Source: Cellulophaga fucicola
GTDB lineage: Bacteria > Bacteroidota > Bacteroidia > Flavobacteriales > Flavobacteriaceae
DNA: 64,000 nt
Reading direction: 5' to 3'
NCBI RefSeq assembly: GCF_900119145.1
Contig: NZ_FPIY01000002.1
Coordinates: forward strand, 441,579 to 505,578
Shown here piece by piece: positions 1 to 9,818 of the stretch (positions are counted from its first letter, which is position 1; each line of letters starts with the position of its first letter). A program made the position numbers and the translations under genes. The notes beneath the pieces were generated by a model. The model saw only the letters and a program-made list of their open reading frames with translations, had not been told where the DNA came from and made no database searches.

Positions 1-46
1 GGATGAACTGCGCTTCGCTTGTTGATCCCTAAAAGCTCCGCTTTGA

Positions 47-109
47 AAACAAAGAATCCAAAGTTAAAAATACAAGTAAACTTGATTTTTAACTTTGGAT
101 TCTTTGTTT
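47..109. repeat. Large perfect inverted repeat downstream of tRNA-Arg, possible terminator
   Basis: Bases 47-71 and 85-109 are exact reverse complements (25 bp). Inside them CAAG (73-76) pairs with CTTG (81-84), leaving a 4-nt loop. The element begins 6 bp past the 3' end of the tRNA, so it could terminate the tRNA transcript, but neither side has a clean U-run outside the stem. The 46 bases before it hold short GC-rich inverted motifs and no recognisable gene. The structure is seen directly; the function is inferred. Confidence 0.7.
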
Positions 110-114
110 ATTCG

Positions 115-188
115 TGACCCCGGAGGGATTCAAACCCCCAACCCTCAGAGCCGAAATCTGATGCGCTATTCAGTTGCGCCACGGGGCC
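115..188 (-). tRNA. tRNA-Arg (anticodon TCG)
   Basis: The reverse strand folds as a full cloverleaf. The acceptor stem is GGCCCCG against CGGGGTC (one G-U pair) with discriminator A. The D arm is GCGC/GCGC, the anticodon stem TCAGA/TCTGA with loop TTTCGGC, and the T arm GGGGG/CCCTC with loop TTTGAAT. Loop positions 34-36 read TCG, which decodes the arginine codon CGA. No CCA is encoded. The gene sits 22 bp past the stop of yqeY on the same strand and may be co-transcribed with it. Confidence 0.93.
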
Positions 189-210
189 TTAATTGACCTA
201 AAAAAATGTT

Positions 211-660
211 TTAAGCTAATTTGTTTTTTACAATAGTAGATATTGTTTTTCCGTCTGCCTTACCGGCTAACTGAGAAGATACCATACCCATAACCTTACC
301 CATATCTTTCATCCCTTCTGCACCTGTTGTTGCTATTACACTTTCTACAACTGTTGCGATTTCATCCTCTGACATCTGCTCTGGTAAAAATTGCGATATA
401 ACTTCCGCTTGTGCTAATTCTGGAGCAGCTAAATCTTCTCTACCCTGCTCTGCATATATAGCAGCACTATCCTTACGTTGCTTAACAAGCTTCTGTATAA
501 TTTTAATTTCTTCCTCTTCACTTAATTCTGTTTTAGCACCAGATTCTGTTTGCGCCATTAGTAAAACAGATTTTATAGCTCGTAATGATTCTAAAGCTAC
601 GCTATCTTTAGCTTTCATAGCTGTTTTCATTGCCGTCATTACATCTTGTTGTAAGCTCAT
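211..660 (-). CDS. YqeY/GatB-like domain protein
   Basis: This 149-residue protein matches the YqeY family over its whole length. It has an N-terminal helical half starting MSLQQDVMTAMKTAMKAKD and a C-terminal half (about residues 95-149, with GMKDMGKVMGMV and GKADGKTIS) that resembles the tRNA-binding tail of the amidotransferase subunit GatB. YqeY proteins are thought to act around tRNA-dependent amidation, but their reaction is not established. The gene lies downstream of ftsZ behind a terminator-like hairpin and just before a tRNA gene, so it may use its own promoter. Family assignment is secure; the precise role is not. Confidence 0.88.
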   Translation of the reverse strand: MSLQQDVMTAMKTAMKAKDSVALESLRAIKSVLLMAQTESGAKTELSEEEEIKIIQKLVKQRKDSAAIYAEQGREDLAAPELAQAEVISQFLPEQMSEDEIATVVESVIATTGAEGMKDMGKVMGMVSSQLAGKADGKTISTIVKNKLA

Positions 661-687
661 AATCTATAATTTTTTGGAATACGAAGA

Positions 688-729
688 TAAAAAAATAAAC
701 CCGAAAACAATTATTGCTTTCGGGTTTAT
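688..729 (-). terminator. Intrinsic terminator after ftsZ
   Basis: On the minus strand ATAAACCCGAAA (729-718) pairs with TTTCGGGTTTAT (706-695) around an 11-nt loop and runs into a T-rich stretch (about 694-688). It lies 31 bp past the ftsZ stop and before yqeY, and so closes the dcw operon. Confidence 0.82.
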
Positions 730-759
730 ACACTAAATTATATAGTCTAAAAAACTACA

Positions 760-2733
760 TTAATCTACATTATCGTGTAAATAAGAATTATTAGAACGTA
801 GCTGAATATCATCTCCGTCATCACTTAAAGTAGTTCTAGACATTCTATTCTCTGGGTTATTCTGATTTAAATCTACACCTTGACGTAAATAAGCTGGTTT
901 AGTTTCCATATCATTTACATTATTAATATTGTTTTTAAACTTATGATTAAAGTCTTTTAACTTTCTTCTACGCTCATCTGCTCTATTTTTAAGCAAATCT
1001 TCTATTGGCGTATTCATTGGATCCACATCTAAATCTAACTCCTTTACTTCTGGAGCAGGTGCTGCTTTTGGAGCTTCTGCTACTTTCTGAACAACTGTTT
1101 TTCTTTCAAAAGCCAATTCTTCGTCTACAATTTTAGGTTCAAATTTTTCAGCTTTAGATTTAGCTCCTGTAAGCTCTTTCTCTAACTCCATATAGTCATC
1201 TAAACTATATCTTTTTTCTCCTTCTTTATTTAATTCTAAAACAGGAACAACCTCTACATGGTCTTTAACATCCATATCATTTACATCTTCATCTAAACTA
1301 AATGTAATTGTATGTTCTTTTTCTTCCTCTTCTACTTTTTGTTCTCTACGTGGAATATCATCAAAGCTAAATGCAAATTGATCTTCATCTTGCACAACTT
1401 TTACTTCTTCTGCATCTACAACATTAAAATCATTTACATCAACAATAACAAAATCTTCTTCTTTAGGCACTTCTGCTATTACTTCGTCATAAAAAACATT
1501 AAAGTTTTTTATATAGTTTGTTGTTGGTATTAAATCCATTTCTGGCTTTTCTTCTTCGAACAATGTATGCTTAATAACTTCTGGCTCAGCAGGTGTAACT
1601 TCCTTTTTAACAGGACTAGTCTCTGGCTCCACAACCTCGTATACAACATTAGCAGCAGCAGGCGTTAAATTGTGCACTGCTTTTTGCTCATCTTCTAAAG
1701 TGTGAATTATTTTTTTAGACTCAGTGTTTACTATATCATCTTGCTGATCTACATTAAAACCCGTAGCAATAACCGTTACAGCGATTGCGTCTCCTAAGCC
1801 CTCATCTTCACCAACACCCATAATAATGTTAGCTCCGTGACCTGCTTCTGTTTGAATATGATCGTTAATTTCACCTATTTCATCAATAGTAATCTCCTGA
1901 GCTCCGGATACTATTAATAATAATACGTTTTTAGCACCCGCAATTTTATTATCGTTTAATAACGGAGAGTCTAATGCTTTAGTAATGGCTTCATGCGCTC
2001 TAGAAGAACCAGATGCATTTGCAGAACCCATTATTGCAGTACCACTATTAGATAATACTGTTTTAGCGTCACGTAAATCTATGTTTTGCGTGTAATGATG
2101 CGTTATTACCTCTGCTATTCCACGGGCAGCAGTAGCTAATACTTCATCTGCTTTAGAGAAACCAGCTTTAAATCCTAAATTACCGTATACTTCTCTAAGT
2201 TTATTATTATTAATAACAATTAATGAATCTACATTAGCACGAAGTTTTTCTATACCAGTCTGAGCTTGCTGGCATCTCATTTTTCCTTCGAACAGAAAAG
2301 GCATTGTTACAATACCCACAGTTAGGATATCCATACCTTTTGCTTGTTTTGCTATTACAGGAGCAGCACCAGTACCTGTACCACCACCCATACCGGCAGT
2401 AATAAAAACCATTTTAGTATTAGAATCTAACATACTTTTTATGTCTTCCATACTTTCTATAGCTGCTTGTTCACCAACTTCTGGATTTGCACCTGCGCCC
2501 AAACCTTCTGTTAATGTTACACCTAATCTTATTTTATTAGGCACTGTACTATTTTCTAGTGCTTGTGAGTCTGTATTACAAACTATAAAATCTACACCAT
2601 TTATCCCGGCTTGGAACATGTGATTAATGGCATTACTACCACCGCCACCTACACCAATGACTTTGATTACGTTACTTTGATTTTTAGGCAAATCAAAAGA
2701 AATATTACTTTCTAATTCAGCGTTCTTGCTCAT
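760..2733 (-). CDS. ftsZ: Cell division protein FtsZ
   Basis: FtsZ is the tubulin-like GTPase that forms the Z ring at midcell. The GTP-binding signature GGGTGTG is at residues 116-122. The catalytic T7 loop NIDLRD is at 217-222, so the GTPase domain (about 20-335) looks fully functional. At 657 residues it is far longer than the roughly 380 of Escherichia coli. The extra length is a long acidic, low-complexity linker (about 340-600) rich in Glu, Val and Asp, followed by a basic segment (about 585-610, with NRADERRRKLKDF) and an atypical C-terminal peptide ending HDNVD. Long tails are common in Bacteroidota. It is the last gene of the dcw operon, 47 bp after ftsA, with a terminator behind it. 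Confidence 0.97.
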   Translation of the reverse strand: MSKNAELESNISFDLPKNQSNVIKVIGVGGGGSNAINHMFQAGINGVDFIVCNTDSQALENSTVPNKIRLGVTLTEGLGAGANPEVGEQAAIESMEDIKSMLDSNTKMVFITAGMGGGTGTGAAPVIAKQAKGMDILTVGIVTMPFLFEGKMRCQQAQTGIEKLRANVDSLIVINNNKLREVYGNLGFKAGFSKADEVLATAARGIAEVITHHYTQNIDLRDAKTVLSNSGTAIMGSANASGSSRAHEAITKALDSPLLNDNKIAGAKNVLLLIVSGAQEITIDEIGEINDHIQTEAGHGANIIMGVGEDEGLGDAIAVTVIATGFNVDQQDDIVNTESKKIIHTLEDEQKAVHNLTPAAANVVYEVVEPETSPVKKEVTPAEPEVIKHTLFEEEKPEMDLIPTTNYIKNFNVFYDEVIAEVPKEEDFVIVDVNDFNVVDAEEVKVVQDEDQFAFSFDDIPRREQKVEEEEKEHTITFSLDEDVNDMDVKDHVEVVPVLELNKEGEKRYSLDDYMELEKELTGAKSKAEKFEPKIVDEELAFERKTVVQKVAEAPKAAPAPEVKELDLDVDPMNTPIEDLLKNRADERRRKLKDFNHKFKNNINNVNDMETKPAYLRQGVDLNQNNPENRMSRTTLSDDGDDIQLRSNNSYLHDNVD

Positions 2734-2780
2734 ACTGTTATTTTACTGAGTTACTCTTTTTTCAATTTTCTATATATGCG

Positions 2781-4145
2781 TTACTCTGCATTATCCAAAA
2801 AGTCTTTCAACTTATCAGACCATTTCTCAAAAATGGATTTACGTTCTATTTTTACTTCTTTTTTAGGAGCCGCTTCGTTAGCCTCTTCTTGCTTATAGTC
2901 ACCCTCACCAGCACTTACATTCTCTACAGCAGCAATTTCTTCTGCTTCTTCTTTAGCTTCTAACGCTACAGCCTTATTTTTTGCATTGGTTTCAATTGCA
3001 TTCATTAACAAACCAACACCTGTTGCATATAACGGACTAGCAATATCTTGGTCTGAATCTCCTGCCAAATGCTCGTTAGGATAACCAATTCTAGTATCCA
3101 TACCTGTTATATACTCTACTAATTGCTTTAAATGTTTTAATTGGCTACCTCCACCAGTTAAAACAATACCTCCAATTAATTTTTTCTTTTGGTCTTCATG
3201 TCCATAATTTTTTATTTCCATGTACACCTGCTCTATAATTTCTACAACGCGAGCGTGTATAATTTTAGAAAGGTTTTTAAGTGTAATTTCTTTAGGTTCC
3301 CTACCTCTTAACCCAGGGATAGAAACTATTTCATTATCCTTATTTTCTCCAGGCCAAGCAGAACCAAATTTTATTTTTAGCAACTCAGCTTGTTTTTCTA
3401 TAATAGAACAACCCTCTCTTATATCTTCTGTAATAACATTACCTCCAAAAGGGATTACAGCAGTATGCCTAATAATACCATCTTTAAAAATGGCAACATC
3501 TGTTGTACCACCTCCTATATCTATTAATGCTATACCTGCTTCTTTTTCTTCTTGACTTAATACTGCATTTGCAGAAGCCAAAGGTTCTAATGTAATACTA
3601 CCCAAATCTAGGCCTGCACTTTTAATACATCTGCCTACATTTTTAATAGATGAAACCTGACCTACTACTACATGGAAGTTGGCCTCTAACCTACCACCAT
3701 ACATACCAATAGGCTCCTTAATCTCTGCTTGTCCGTCTACTTTATATTCTTGTGGCAATACATGAATAATTTCTTCACCAGGAAGCATTATTAATTTATA
3801 AACCTGATTTACAAGTATATCTACATCATCTTCATTAATAACTTGCTCAGAATCTGGTCTAGTAATATAATCGCTATGTTGTAAACTACGAATATGCTGA
3901 CCAGCAATACCAACAACCACAGAGCTTATTTTTAAGCCAGAAGCAGCTTCTGCCTCCTCTACTGCTTGCTGTATAGACTTTATAGTTTGTGTAATATTAT
4001 TTACTACACCTCTATGCACACCAAGACTCTTAGATTTACCAATACCTAAAACCTCAATTTTACCGTACTCGTTTTCTTTACCAATAATGGCAACAATCTT
4101 AGTTGTTCCTATATCTAATCCTACTGAATATTTACCTGGTTCCAT
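2781..4145 (-). CDS. ftsA: Cell division protein FtsA
   Basis: FtsA is the actin-like ATPase that ties FtsZ filaments to the membrane. The phosphate-binding motif GLDIGTTKIVAIIG is near residues 9-22, the second actin-type motif IDIGGGTTDVAIF is around 207-219, and the adenosine motif GGIVLTGGGSQL is near 325. Residues about 395-435 are an acidic Ala/Glu-rich linker. The last 18 residues (SIFEKWSDKLKDFLDNAE) form an amphipathic helix of the kind that inserts in the membrane. Length 454 fits Bacteroidota homologues. The gene follows ftsQ by 3 bp and precedes ftsZ in the same transcript. Confidence 0.97.
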   Translation of the reverse strand: MEPGKYSVGLDIGTTKIVAIIGKENEYGKIEVLGIGKSKSLGVHRGVVNNITQTIKSIQQAVEEAEAASGLKISSVVVGIAGQHIRSLQHSDYITRPDSEQVINEDDVDILVNQVYKLIMLPGEEIIHVLPQEYKVDGQAEIKEPIGMYGGRLEANFHVVVGQVSSIKNVGRCIKSAGLDLGSITLEPLASANAVLSQEEKEAGIALIDIGGGTTDVAIFKDGIIRHTAVIPFGGNVITEDIREGCSIIEKQAELLKIKFGSAWPGENKDNEIVSIPGLRGREPKEITLKNLSKIIHARVVEIIEQVYMEIKNYGHEDQKKKLIGGIVLTGGGSQLKHLKQLVEYITGMDTRIGYPNEHLAGDSDQDIASPLYATGVGLLMNAIETNAKNKAVALEAKEEAEEIAAVENVSAGEGDYKQEEANEAAPKKEVKIERKSIFEKWSDKLKDFLDNAE

Positions 4146-4148
4146 AAC

Positions 4149-4868
4149 TTAAATTTTGGTGCACACCACTTGATTATTATACTCTAAACTAACAGCTTTA
4201 TAACCACCTAAAGCTTTATCTTTTATTGCTTTACTATAAAAAGCTTTGTAATTATTAAACTTAGCTTCTAAATTGTTAACGCTACCCAAATTCACAACAT
4301 AATCTTCTAACCGAAGCTTTAATTGCAAATCATTAGTGTCTACAACGTTTATACCAATAATGTTTTTCTTTAAAAAATCATCGGCATTAATAAAATTCAG
4401 AAAAGCATAGCAATTCTGAAGACTTTCATCTGTAATCTTACCAGTAATAATTGGCACCCTTGCAGAATGGTTGCTAGATAAAGGCATACGTTTACCATCG
4501 TCATCCAAATAAAAATTAGAATTCCCTTCTATACGCCCTAAAGGTTTGCGTTGAACAATTTTAGATGTAAGCCCCCCATTTACAGTAAGATAAACCTGAG
4601 CACTCTTAACCATTTCATTGGCCTCTAAAACCTTTTCCACTTTATTCAAAACTAACGCATCTTTTGGCACGTTTGTAAGGCTTCCCAGATTTTGTATTAA
4701 CAATTTATTAACCGTTTGCTGAGTTATAAACAAATTGTCTTCACCTATAAATTCTACTGTGGAATTTATTATTTTTTTAGATTGATGTCTTTCCACGCAA
4801 AAAGTGTATACTCCTGATAACAAGACTAAAAGAAACCCAAGTTTTATGTAATTCCAATTTATCTTCAT
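4149..4868 (-). CDS. ftsQ: Cell division protein FtsQ/DivIB
   Basis: This is a bitopic divisome protein that links cytoplasmic Z-ring proteins to the periplasmic FtsI/FtsL/FtsW machinery. Residues about 9-26 form one transmembrane helix after a short basic N-terminus. The next 75 or so residues (VEFIGEDNLFITQQTVNKLL onward) fit a POTRA-type fold, followed by the beta domain. Sequence conservation in this family is low, so the call leans on topology, size (239 residues) and position between murC and ftsA. The ATG overlaps the end of murC by 4 bp. Confidence 0.88.
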   Translation of the reverse strand: MKINWNYIKLGFLLVLLSGVYTFCVERHQSKKIINSTVEFIGEDNLFITQQTVNKLLIQNLGSLTNVPKDALVLNKVEKVLEANEMVKSAQVYLTVNGGLTSKIVQRKPLGRIEGNSNFYLDDDGKRMPLSSNHSARVPIITGKITDESLQNCYAFLNFINADDFLKKNIIGINVVDTNDLQLKLRLEDYVVNLGSVNNLEAKFNNYKAFYSKAIKDKALGGYKAVSLEYNNQVVCTKI

Positions 4869-6211
4869 TCTACAAAAGCATTTTTAATTTTATCAATCTC
4901 TTGTCCAATATCTCCCGCACCCATAGCAACTAAAACTTCAGGAGCTTGTCTTTTTATTTCATTTATTAAATCTATTTTAGAACAGATTTTTTTATTCGGA
5001 TTATTTATTTTACTCAACAACCATTCAGATGTAACACCTTCAATTGGCTCTTCTCTTGCCGGATAAATATCTAACAAAATAATACTCTGAAATTGCGACA
5101 AACTAGCTGCAAAATCATCTATAAAATCTTTTGTTCTAGAAAACAAGTGTGGCTGAAAAACAGCAACGGTATTTTTATTTGGATGCATTTCTGATACTGC
5201 ATCGTAAACTGCATTTACCTCTGTAGGATGATGTGCATAATCATCTATAAAAACAAAATTATCTTGTTTAATACGGTATGAAAACCTACGTTCTACCCCC
5301 TTAAAAGAGCCTAACGCAGCAGCTACTACATTTGGAGATTTGCCAGCTTCTAAAGCCATAGCAAATGCAACTAAACCATTTAACAAATTGTGTCTTCCTG
5401 GTTTATTAAATTTTACACCATTAATAACCGAATCTGGTGTTTTTATATTAAAAATATAAGACCCGTTTTTAATTTTTATATCTGTTATACAGAAATCAGA
5501 ATCATCTTCAATTCCGTATGTAATACCCTCTAAAGGCAAACCGTTACGAACAAATAATTTACCACCCGGTTCTAACCTATTTACATACGCCACAAAAGCA
5601 TCTTTTAGATCATCACCAGTGCCATAAATATCCAAGTGATCTGCATCCATAGAAGTAACACAAGCTACATTTGGCGATAACTGCAAAAATGACCTATCAA
5701 ACTCATCTGCTTCAACTACAGAATAATCGTTCCCTTCTAATAAAAAATTACTATTAAAATCCTCTGATATACCACCTAAAAAAGCAGTAATTGGAGTACC
5801 TGTAGCATGTAATAAATGTGCTAAAATACTAGACGTTGTAGTTTTACCGTGCGTACCTGCAACACCAAAACAGAACGTATTTTTTGTGATGAGACCTAAA
5901 ACCTCAGATCTTTTTTTAACACCAAAACCTGCCGTTAAATAGTAATTTAATTCTAAATGATTTTTAGGCAAAGCCGGTGTAAACACAACCAACGTAGCAC
6001 CTAAATCTTTGTATTTTTTAGGTATTAAATCTACGTTATCTTCATAATGTATTTCTATACCAGACGCAACAAGCTCTTTAGTTAAAGGAGTTTCAGTTTT
6101 ATCGTAACCAGCAACCTCTTTACCAATAAATTTAAAATAGCGAGCCAAGGCAGACATACCTATACCACCTATACCCAAAAAATAAACGCTATGTATATCT
6201 TTTAAATTCAT
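4865..6211 (-). CDS. murC: UDP-N-acetylmuramate--L-alanine ligase
   Basis: MurC adds the first amino acid, L-alanine, to UDP-MurNAc in the cytoplasm. The N-terminal dinucleotide-like loop [11 protein letters not shown] is at residues 13-23 and the ATP-binding loop [13 protein letters not shown] at 116-128. The C-terminal Mur ligase domain contains [10 protein letters not shown]. Length is 448. The start overlaps murG by 4 bp and the end overlaps ftsQ, typical of translational coupling in this cluster. Confidence 0.97.
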   Translation of the reverse strand: MNLKDIHSVYFLGIGGIGMSALARYFKFIGKEVAGYDKTETPLTKELVASGIEIHYEDNVDLIPKKYKDLGATLVVFTPALPKNHLELNYYLTAGFGVKKRSEVLGLITKNTFCFGVAGTHGKTTTSSILAHLLHATGTPITAFLGGISEDFNSNFLLEGNDYSVVEADEFDRSFLQLSPNVACVTSMDADHLDIYGTGDDLKDAFVAYVNRLEPGGKLFVRNGLPLEGITYGIEDDSDFCITDIKIKNGSYIFNIKTPDSVINGVKFNKPGRHNLLNGLVAFAMALEAGKSPNVVAAALGSFKGVERRFSYRIKQDNFVFIDDYAHHPTEVNAVYDAVSEMHPNKNTVAVFQPHLFSRTKDFIDDFAASLSQFQSIILLDIYPAREEPIEGVTSEWLLSKINNPNKKICSKIDLINEIKRQAPEVLVAMGAGDIGQEIDKIKNAFVE

Positions 6212-7299
6212 TTTTTTAATAACTTTTCTACTTCTAAAGCAATGTTTTTTGTTGCATTTGGAAACGCTTGCTTTTTTATATTTTCACTTAATTTTAGTTG
6301 CTGCTCTTTACTACTTAATAAATCAGTAAAAACAGTTTTAAAATTTAAGTCTAATTCTTTTTCTCTAAGCAATATTGCAGCATTCTTATCTGCATACGCT
6401 AATGCATTTTTTGTTTGATGATCTTCTGCAACATTTGGCGACGGAATAAATATTACAGGCTTACCCACTATACTTAATTCTGACACAGAACCTGCTCCTG
6501 CTCTAGAAATAATTACATCTGCAGCAGCGTAAGCATAATCCATTTTATTTAAAAAATCGAATACCAAAACATCATCAGTCTGACAGTTTTTATACTCGTC
6601 ATAATACAACTTACCACACTGCCAAACAACCTGTATACCTAAAGACTTAAACAAAGGCAATTGCTCTTTAATTAGCACATTAACTCTTCTTGCACCTAGA
6701 CTACCTCCCAAAACAAGCAAAACTGGTTTCTCTGCATTTAAACCAAAGAATTCTAAAGCTTCTTGCTTAGAGACATTCATCTCCACTAAATCTTTACGAA
6801 CAGGATTACCTGTTTTTATAATTTTATCTACTGGAAAAAAACGGTCCATACCATCATAAGCAACACAGATTTTCTTCACTTTATTGGCCAATAATTTATT
6901 GGTAACACCCGCATAAGAATTCTGCTCCTGCAATACACAAGGAATATCTTTACCCGCAGCCATACGTAATAATGGTCCGCTTGCAAAACCACCAGTACCG
7001 ATTACTGCATCTGGCTTAAATTTCTTTACTATACCTCTTGCTTTTAACAAACTGCTAACCAATTTAATTGGAAATAGCATATTCTTAAACGTAAGTTTAC
7101 GTTGCAATCCAGAAATCCATAACCCTTCTATTTTATAGCCGGCTTGTGGCACTTTTTCCATTTCCATTCTGTCTTTAGCCCCTACAAACAAAAACTCAGC
7201 ATCAGGATACATATCCTTAAGCTCGTTTGCTATAGCTATAGCCGGATAAATATGTCCGCCTGTGCCTCCGCCAGATAATATAAATTTATAATTGCCCAC
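6208..7299 (-). CDS. murG: UDP-N-acetylglucosamine transferase MurG (lipid II synthase)
   Basis: MurG is the GT28 glycosyltransferase that moves GlcNAc onto lipid I to make lipid II at the inner face of the membrane. The glycine-rich loop [18 protein letters not shown] (residues 10-27), the second loop [10 protein letters not shown] and the donor-binding stretch [11 protein letters not shown] are all present. The start is GTG, placed where homologues begin ([12 protein letters not shown]), and overlaps the ftsW stop by 14 bp. Length 363 is normal. Confidence 0.97.
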   Translation of the reverse strand: MGNYKFILSGGGTGGHIYPAIAIANELKDMYPDAEFLFVGAKDRMEMEKVPQAGYKIEGLWISGLQRKLTFKNMLFPIKLVSSLLKARGIVKKFKPDAVIGTGGFASGPLLRMAAGKDIPCVLQEQNSYAGVTNKLLANKVKKICVAYDGMDRFFPVDKIIKTGNPVRKDLVEMNVSKQEALEFFGLNAEKPVLLVLGGSLGARRVNVLIKEQLPLFKSLGIQVVWQCGKLYYDEYKNCQTDDVLVFDFLNKMDYAYAAADVIISRAGAGSVSELSIVGKPVIFIPSPNVAEDHQTKNALAYADKNAAILLREKELDLNFKTVFTDLLSSKEQQLKLSENIKKQAFPNATKNIALEVEKLLKK

Positions 7300-8479
7300 T
7301 TAACACTTCTAAAGGATTAGACTCATCTACAACTTCAACTTCTTTTTCTGGATTTTTATTACTTGCACTAAGCACAATACCTATTGCCAAACACGTCATC
7401 CAGATAGACGTACCACCACTACTAATAAGCGGCAATGTTTGTCCTGTTACAGGAAATAACTCCACTGCAACGGCCATATTTATAAATGCTTGAAAAACTA
7501 TAGGTAAGCCTACACCTACCGCTAATAATTTACCAAACACTGTTGGATTTGAATTGGCAACTACCACTATTCTAAACAATAACAAGAGGTAAAAAAACAT
7601 TACCACCAAACCACCAACTAACCCATATTCTTCAACAATAATAGCATAAATAAAATCTGAAGAACTCTGCGGTAAAAAGTTTTTTTGCACACTTTTACCC
7701 GAGCCTTTTCCAAGAATACCACCAGAAGCAATTGCAATTTTAGCGCGCTCTATTTGGTAATCTTCACTTGTATCTTCACCATTAGCAAAATTAGATATCC
7801 TATTTTCCCAGGTATCAATTCTATTATCAAACAAATCCGGAACTGCTTTAGCTACAAGCACAAACAATGCTAAACAAGCAATACCACTCCCCACAATACC
7901 TAACAAATATTTAATAGGATATCCACCTAAAAAAGTAAGCATTAACACCATAAAAAATATAATAGCTGCTGTAGAAAAGTTTGCTGGCAGTATTAATACA
8001 ACAACTAAAAAAACAGGCACCCATAAAGGCAAAATACTCTCTTTAAAAGTTACTGTCTTGTTTTTTATTTTAGCCAAATAACGTGCAACATAGATCATTA
8101 ATACAACTGCAGCCAATGTAGACGTCTGAAAAGAAACACCCACAAACGGAATATTAATCCACCTACTAGCATTTGCTCCACCAATTGTTTTTCCCTGAGC
8201 CAATGTATACCCCAAAAGCAACAAAACAATAGGCATTGCTATTAATGACAAGCCTTTAAAAAAGTGCATTGGTATTCTATGCACTGCGTAAATAATACCA
8301 AAACCAAGTAATAACAGAAAAGCATGTTTAACCAAATGACTAACTGCCGTACCGTTACCTACCACATATACTAGATTACTACTAGCGCTGTAGACTGGTA
8401 AAAACGAAAACAATGCCAATAGGGCAACTATGCCCCAAATAGCCTTATCTCCTTTTATATTTTTGATAGCATCTAACAC
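7286..8479 (-). CDS. ftsW: Peptidoglycan polymerase FtsW (SEDS family)
   Basis: This multi-pass membrane protein of 397 residues belongs to the SEDS family. It contains the family stretches [36 protein letters not shown] and the C-terminal [12 protein letters not shown]. FtsW polymerises glycan strands at the septum together with FtsI. About ten hydrophobic segments are visible. Placement between murD and murG favours FtsW over the elongation paralogue RodA. A GTG start lies 3 bp after the murD stop. Confidence 0.93.
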   Translation of the reverse strand: MLDAIKNIKGDKAIWGIVALLALFSFLPVYSASSNLVYVVGNGTAVSHLVKHAFLLLLGFGIIYAVHRIPMHFFKGLSLIAMPIVLLLLGYTLAQGKTIGGANASRWINIPFVGVSFQTSTLAAVVLMIYVARYLAKIKNKTVTFKESILPLWVPVFLVVVLILPANFSTAAIIFFMVLMLTFLGGYPIKYLLGIVGSGIACLALFVLVAKAVPDLFDNRIDTWENRISNFANGEDTSEDYQIERAKIAIASGGILGKGSGKSVQKNFLPQSSSDFIYAIIVEEYGLVGGLVVMFFYLLLLFRIVVVANSNPTVFGKLLAVGVGLPIVFQAFINMAVAVELFPVTGQTLPLISSGGTSIWMTCLAIGIVLSASNKNPEKEVEVVDESNPLEVLSGQL

Positions 8480-8482
8480 CTC

Positions 8483-9817
8483 TTATAAACTTTTAACTGC
8501 TGCTTTAAATTGATTTCCTCTGTCTTCGTAATTTTCAAATAAATCGAAACTAGCACAAGCTGGCGATAACAATACTGTATCTCCACGCTGACCAATTTTA
8601 TACGCCATTTTAACAGCTTCATCCATTCTTTGTGTTTCCACAACTAAATCTACAACGTTACCAAATTCTTCAATAATTTTAGAGTTATCTACGCCCAAAC
8701 AGATAATAGCCTTAACTTTTTCTCTTACCAAAGGCATTAATGACTTATAGTCGTTACCCTTATCCACACCACCAACGATCCAAACGGTAGCTGTTTTCAT
8801 ACTTTCTAAGGCATAATACGTAGCATTAACATTAGTTGCTTTAGAATCGTTTATATATGTAACATGCGCAATCTTTAACACATTTTCTAAACGGTGCGCC
8901 GCACCCTGAAAATTCTCTATACTAGCTCTAATAGTTGCTTTTCTTATACTCACTAATTTAGAAGCTGCCGAAGCCGCCATTGTGTTTTTTAAATTGTGTT
9001 TTCCTTCTAAAGCTAAGTTATCTGTCGTCATCTCTATTGTATTATTTTGGGTCGTTATATGTATATTATTGTTCTTTAAACAAACACCTTCTTCAAGTTC
9101 TTTTTCTATTGAAAAGGGTATTAATTTTGATTTAACTGGGTGTTTCTCTAACCAACTTACAAGCACTTCATCATCTGCGTCATAGATTAAAAAATCTTCT
9201 TCTGTCTGGTTCTCTGCTATTCTAAATTTTGATGCGATATAGTTATCAAACTCATAATCATATCTATCTAAATGATCTGGTGTAATATTTGTAATAATTG
9301 CGATATGCGGCTTAAAATCTACAATACCATCTAATTGAAAACTACTAATCTCTAACACATAATAGTCAAAGTTGTTTTCTGCAACCATTTTAGCATAACT
9401 ATCTCCAATATTACCAGCCATACCAATATGCAAACCAGCTTCTTTAAAAATATGGTTCACCATCATTGTAGTAGTAGTTTTACCATTACTACCCGTTATA
9501 CCAATAATAGTTGCATCTGTATATTGCGTCGCAAATTCAATCTCCGAAATCACTGGTACATTTAGCTCTACTAGCTTTTTAACTAGCGCTACCTTATCTG
9601 GTATACCCGGGCTTTTCATTACTAAATCTGCATTTAAAATTTTAGATTCCGTATGCTGTTCTTCTTCCCAGTCTATCTCAAAATGCTTAAGAACTTCTTT
9701 ATATTTATCTTTTATTTTTCCTTTATCAGACACAAAAACATCGTATCCCTTTTTCAATCCTAAAAGCGCCGTACCAACACCACTTTCTCCACCACCAAGA
9801 ATTACCAACCTCTTCAC
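8483..9817 (-). CDS. murD: UDP-N-acetylmuramoyl-L-alanine--D-glutamate ligase
   Basis: MurD adds D-glutamate to UDP-MurNAc-L-Ala. The ATP loop GITGSNGKTTTTMM is at residues 106-119, the N-terminal nucleotide-like motif LGGGESGVGTALLG near 7-20, and the C-terminal ligase part includes YINDSKATNVNAT and LLSPACASFDLFENYEDRG. Length 444 is standard. GTG is the likely start, 1 bp from the mraY stop. Confidence 0.97.
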   Translation of the reverse strand: MKRLVILGGGESGVGTALLGLKKGYDVFVSDKGKIKDKYKEVLKHFEIDWEEEQHTESKILNADLVMKSPGIPDKVALVKKLVELNVPVISEIEFATQYTDATIIGITGSNGKTTTTMMVNHIFKEAGLHIGMAGNIGDSYAKMVAENNFDYYVLEISSFQLDGIVDFKPHIAIITNITPDHLDRYDYEFDNYIASKFRIAENQTEEDFLIYDADDEVLVSWLEKHPVKSKLIPFSIEKELEEGVCLKNNNIHITTQNNTIEMTTDNLALEGKHNLKNTMAASAASKLVSIRKATIRASIENFQGAAHRLENVLKIAHVTYINDSKATNVNATYYALESMKTATVWIVGGVDKGNDYKSLMPLVREKVKAIICLGVDNSKIIEEFGNVVDLVVETQRMDEAVKMAYKIGQRGDTVLLSPACASFDLFENYEDRGNQFKAAVKSL

Positions 9818-9818
9818 C

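Noticed and set aside
115-188. Genomic island integrated at tRNA-Arg
   Set aside because: No integrase or direct repeat of the tRNA end in the window; only the inverted repeat is seen.
1312-1533. Open frame on the plus strand within ftsZ
   Set aside because: It is the antisense of the low-complexity Glu/Lys-rich linker and encodes Phe/Tyr/Ile-rich nonsense; no promoter or homology.
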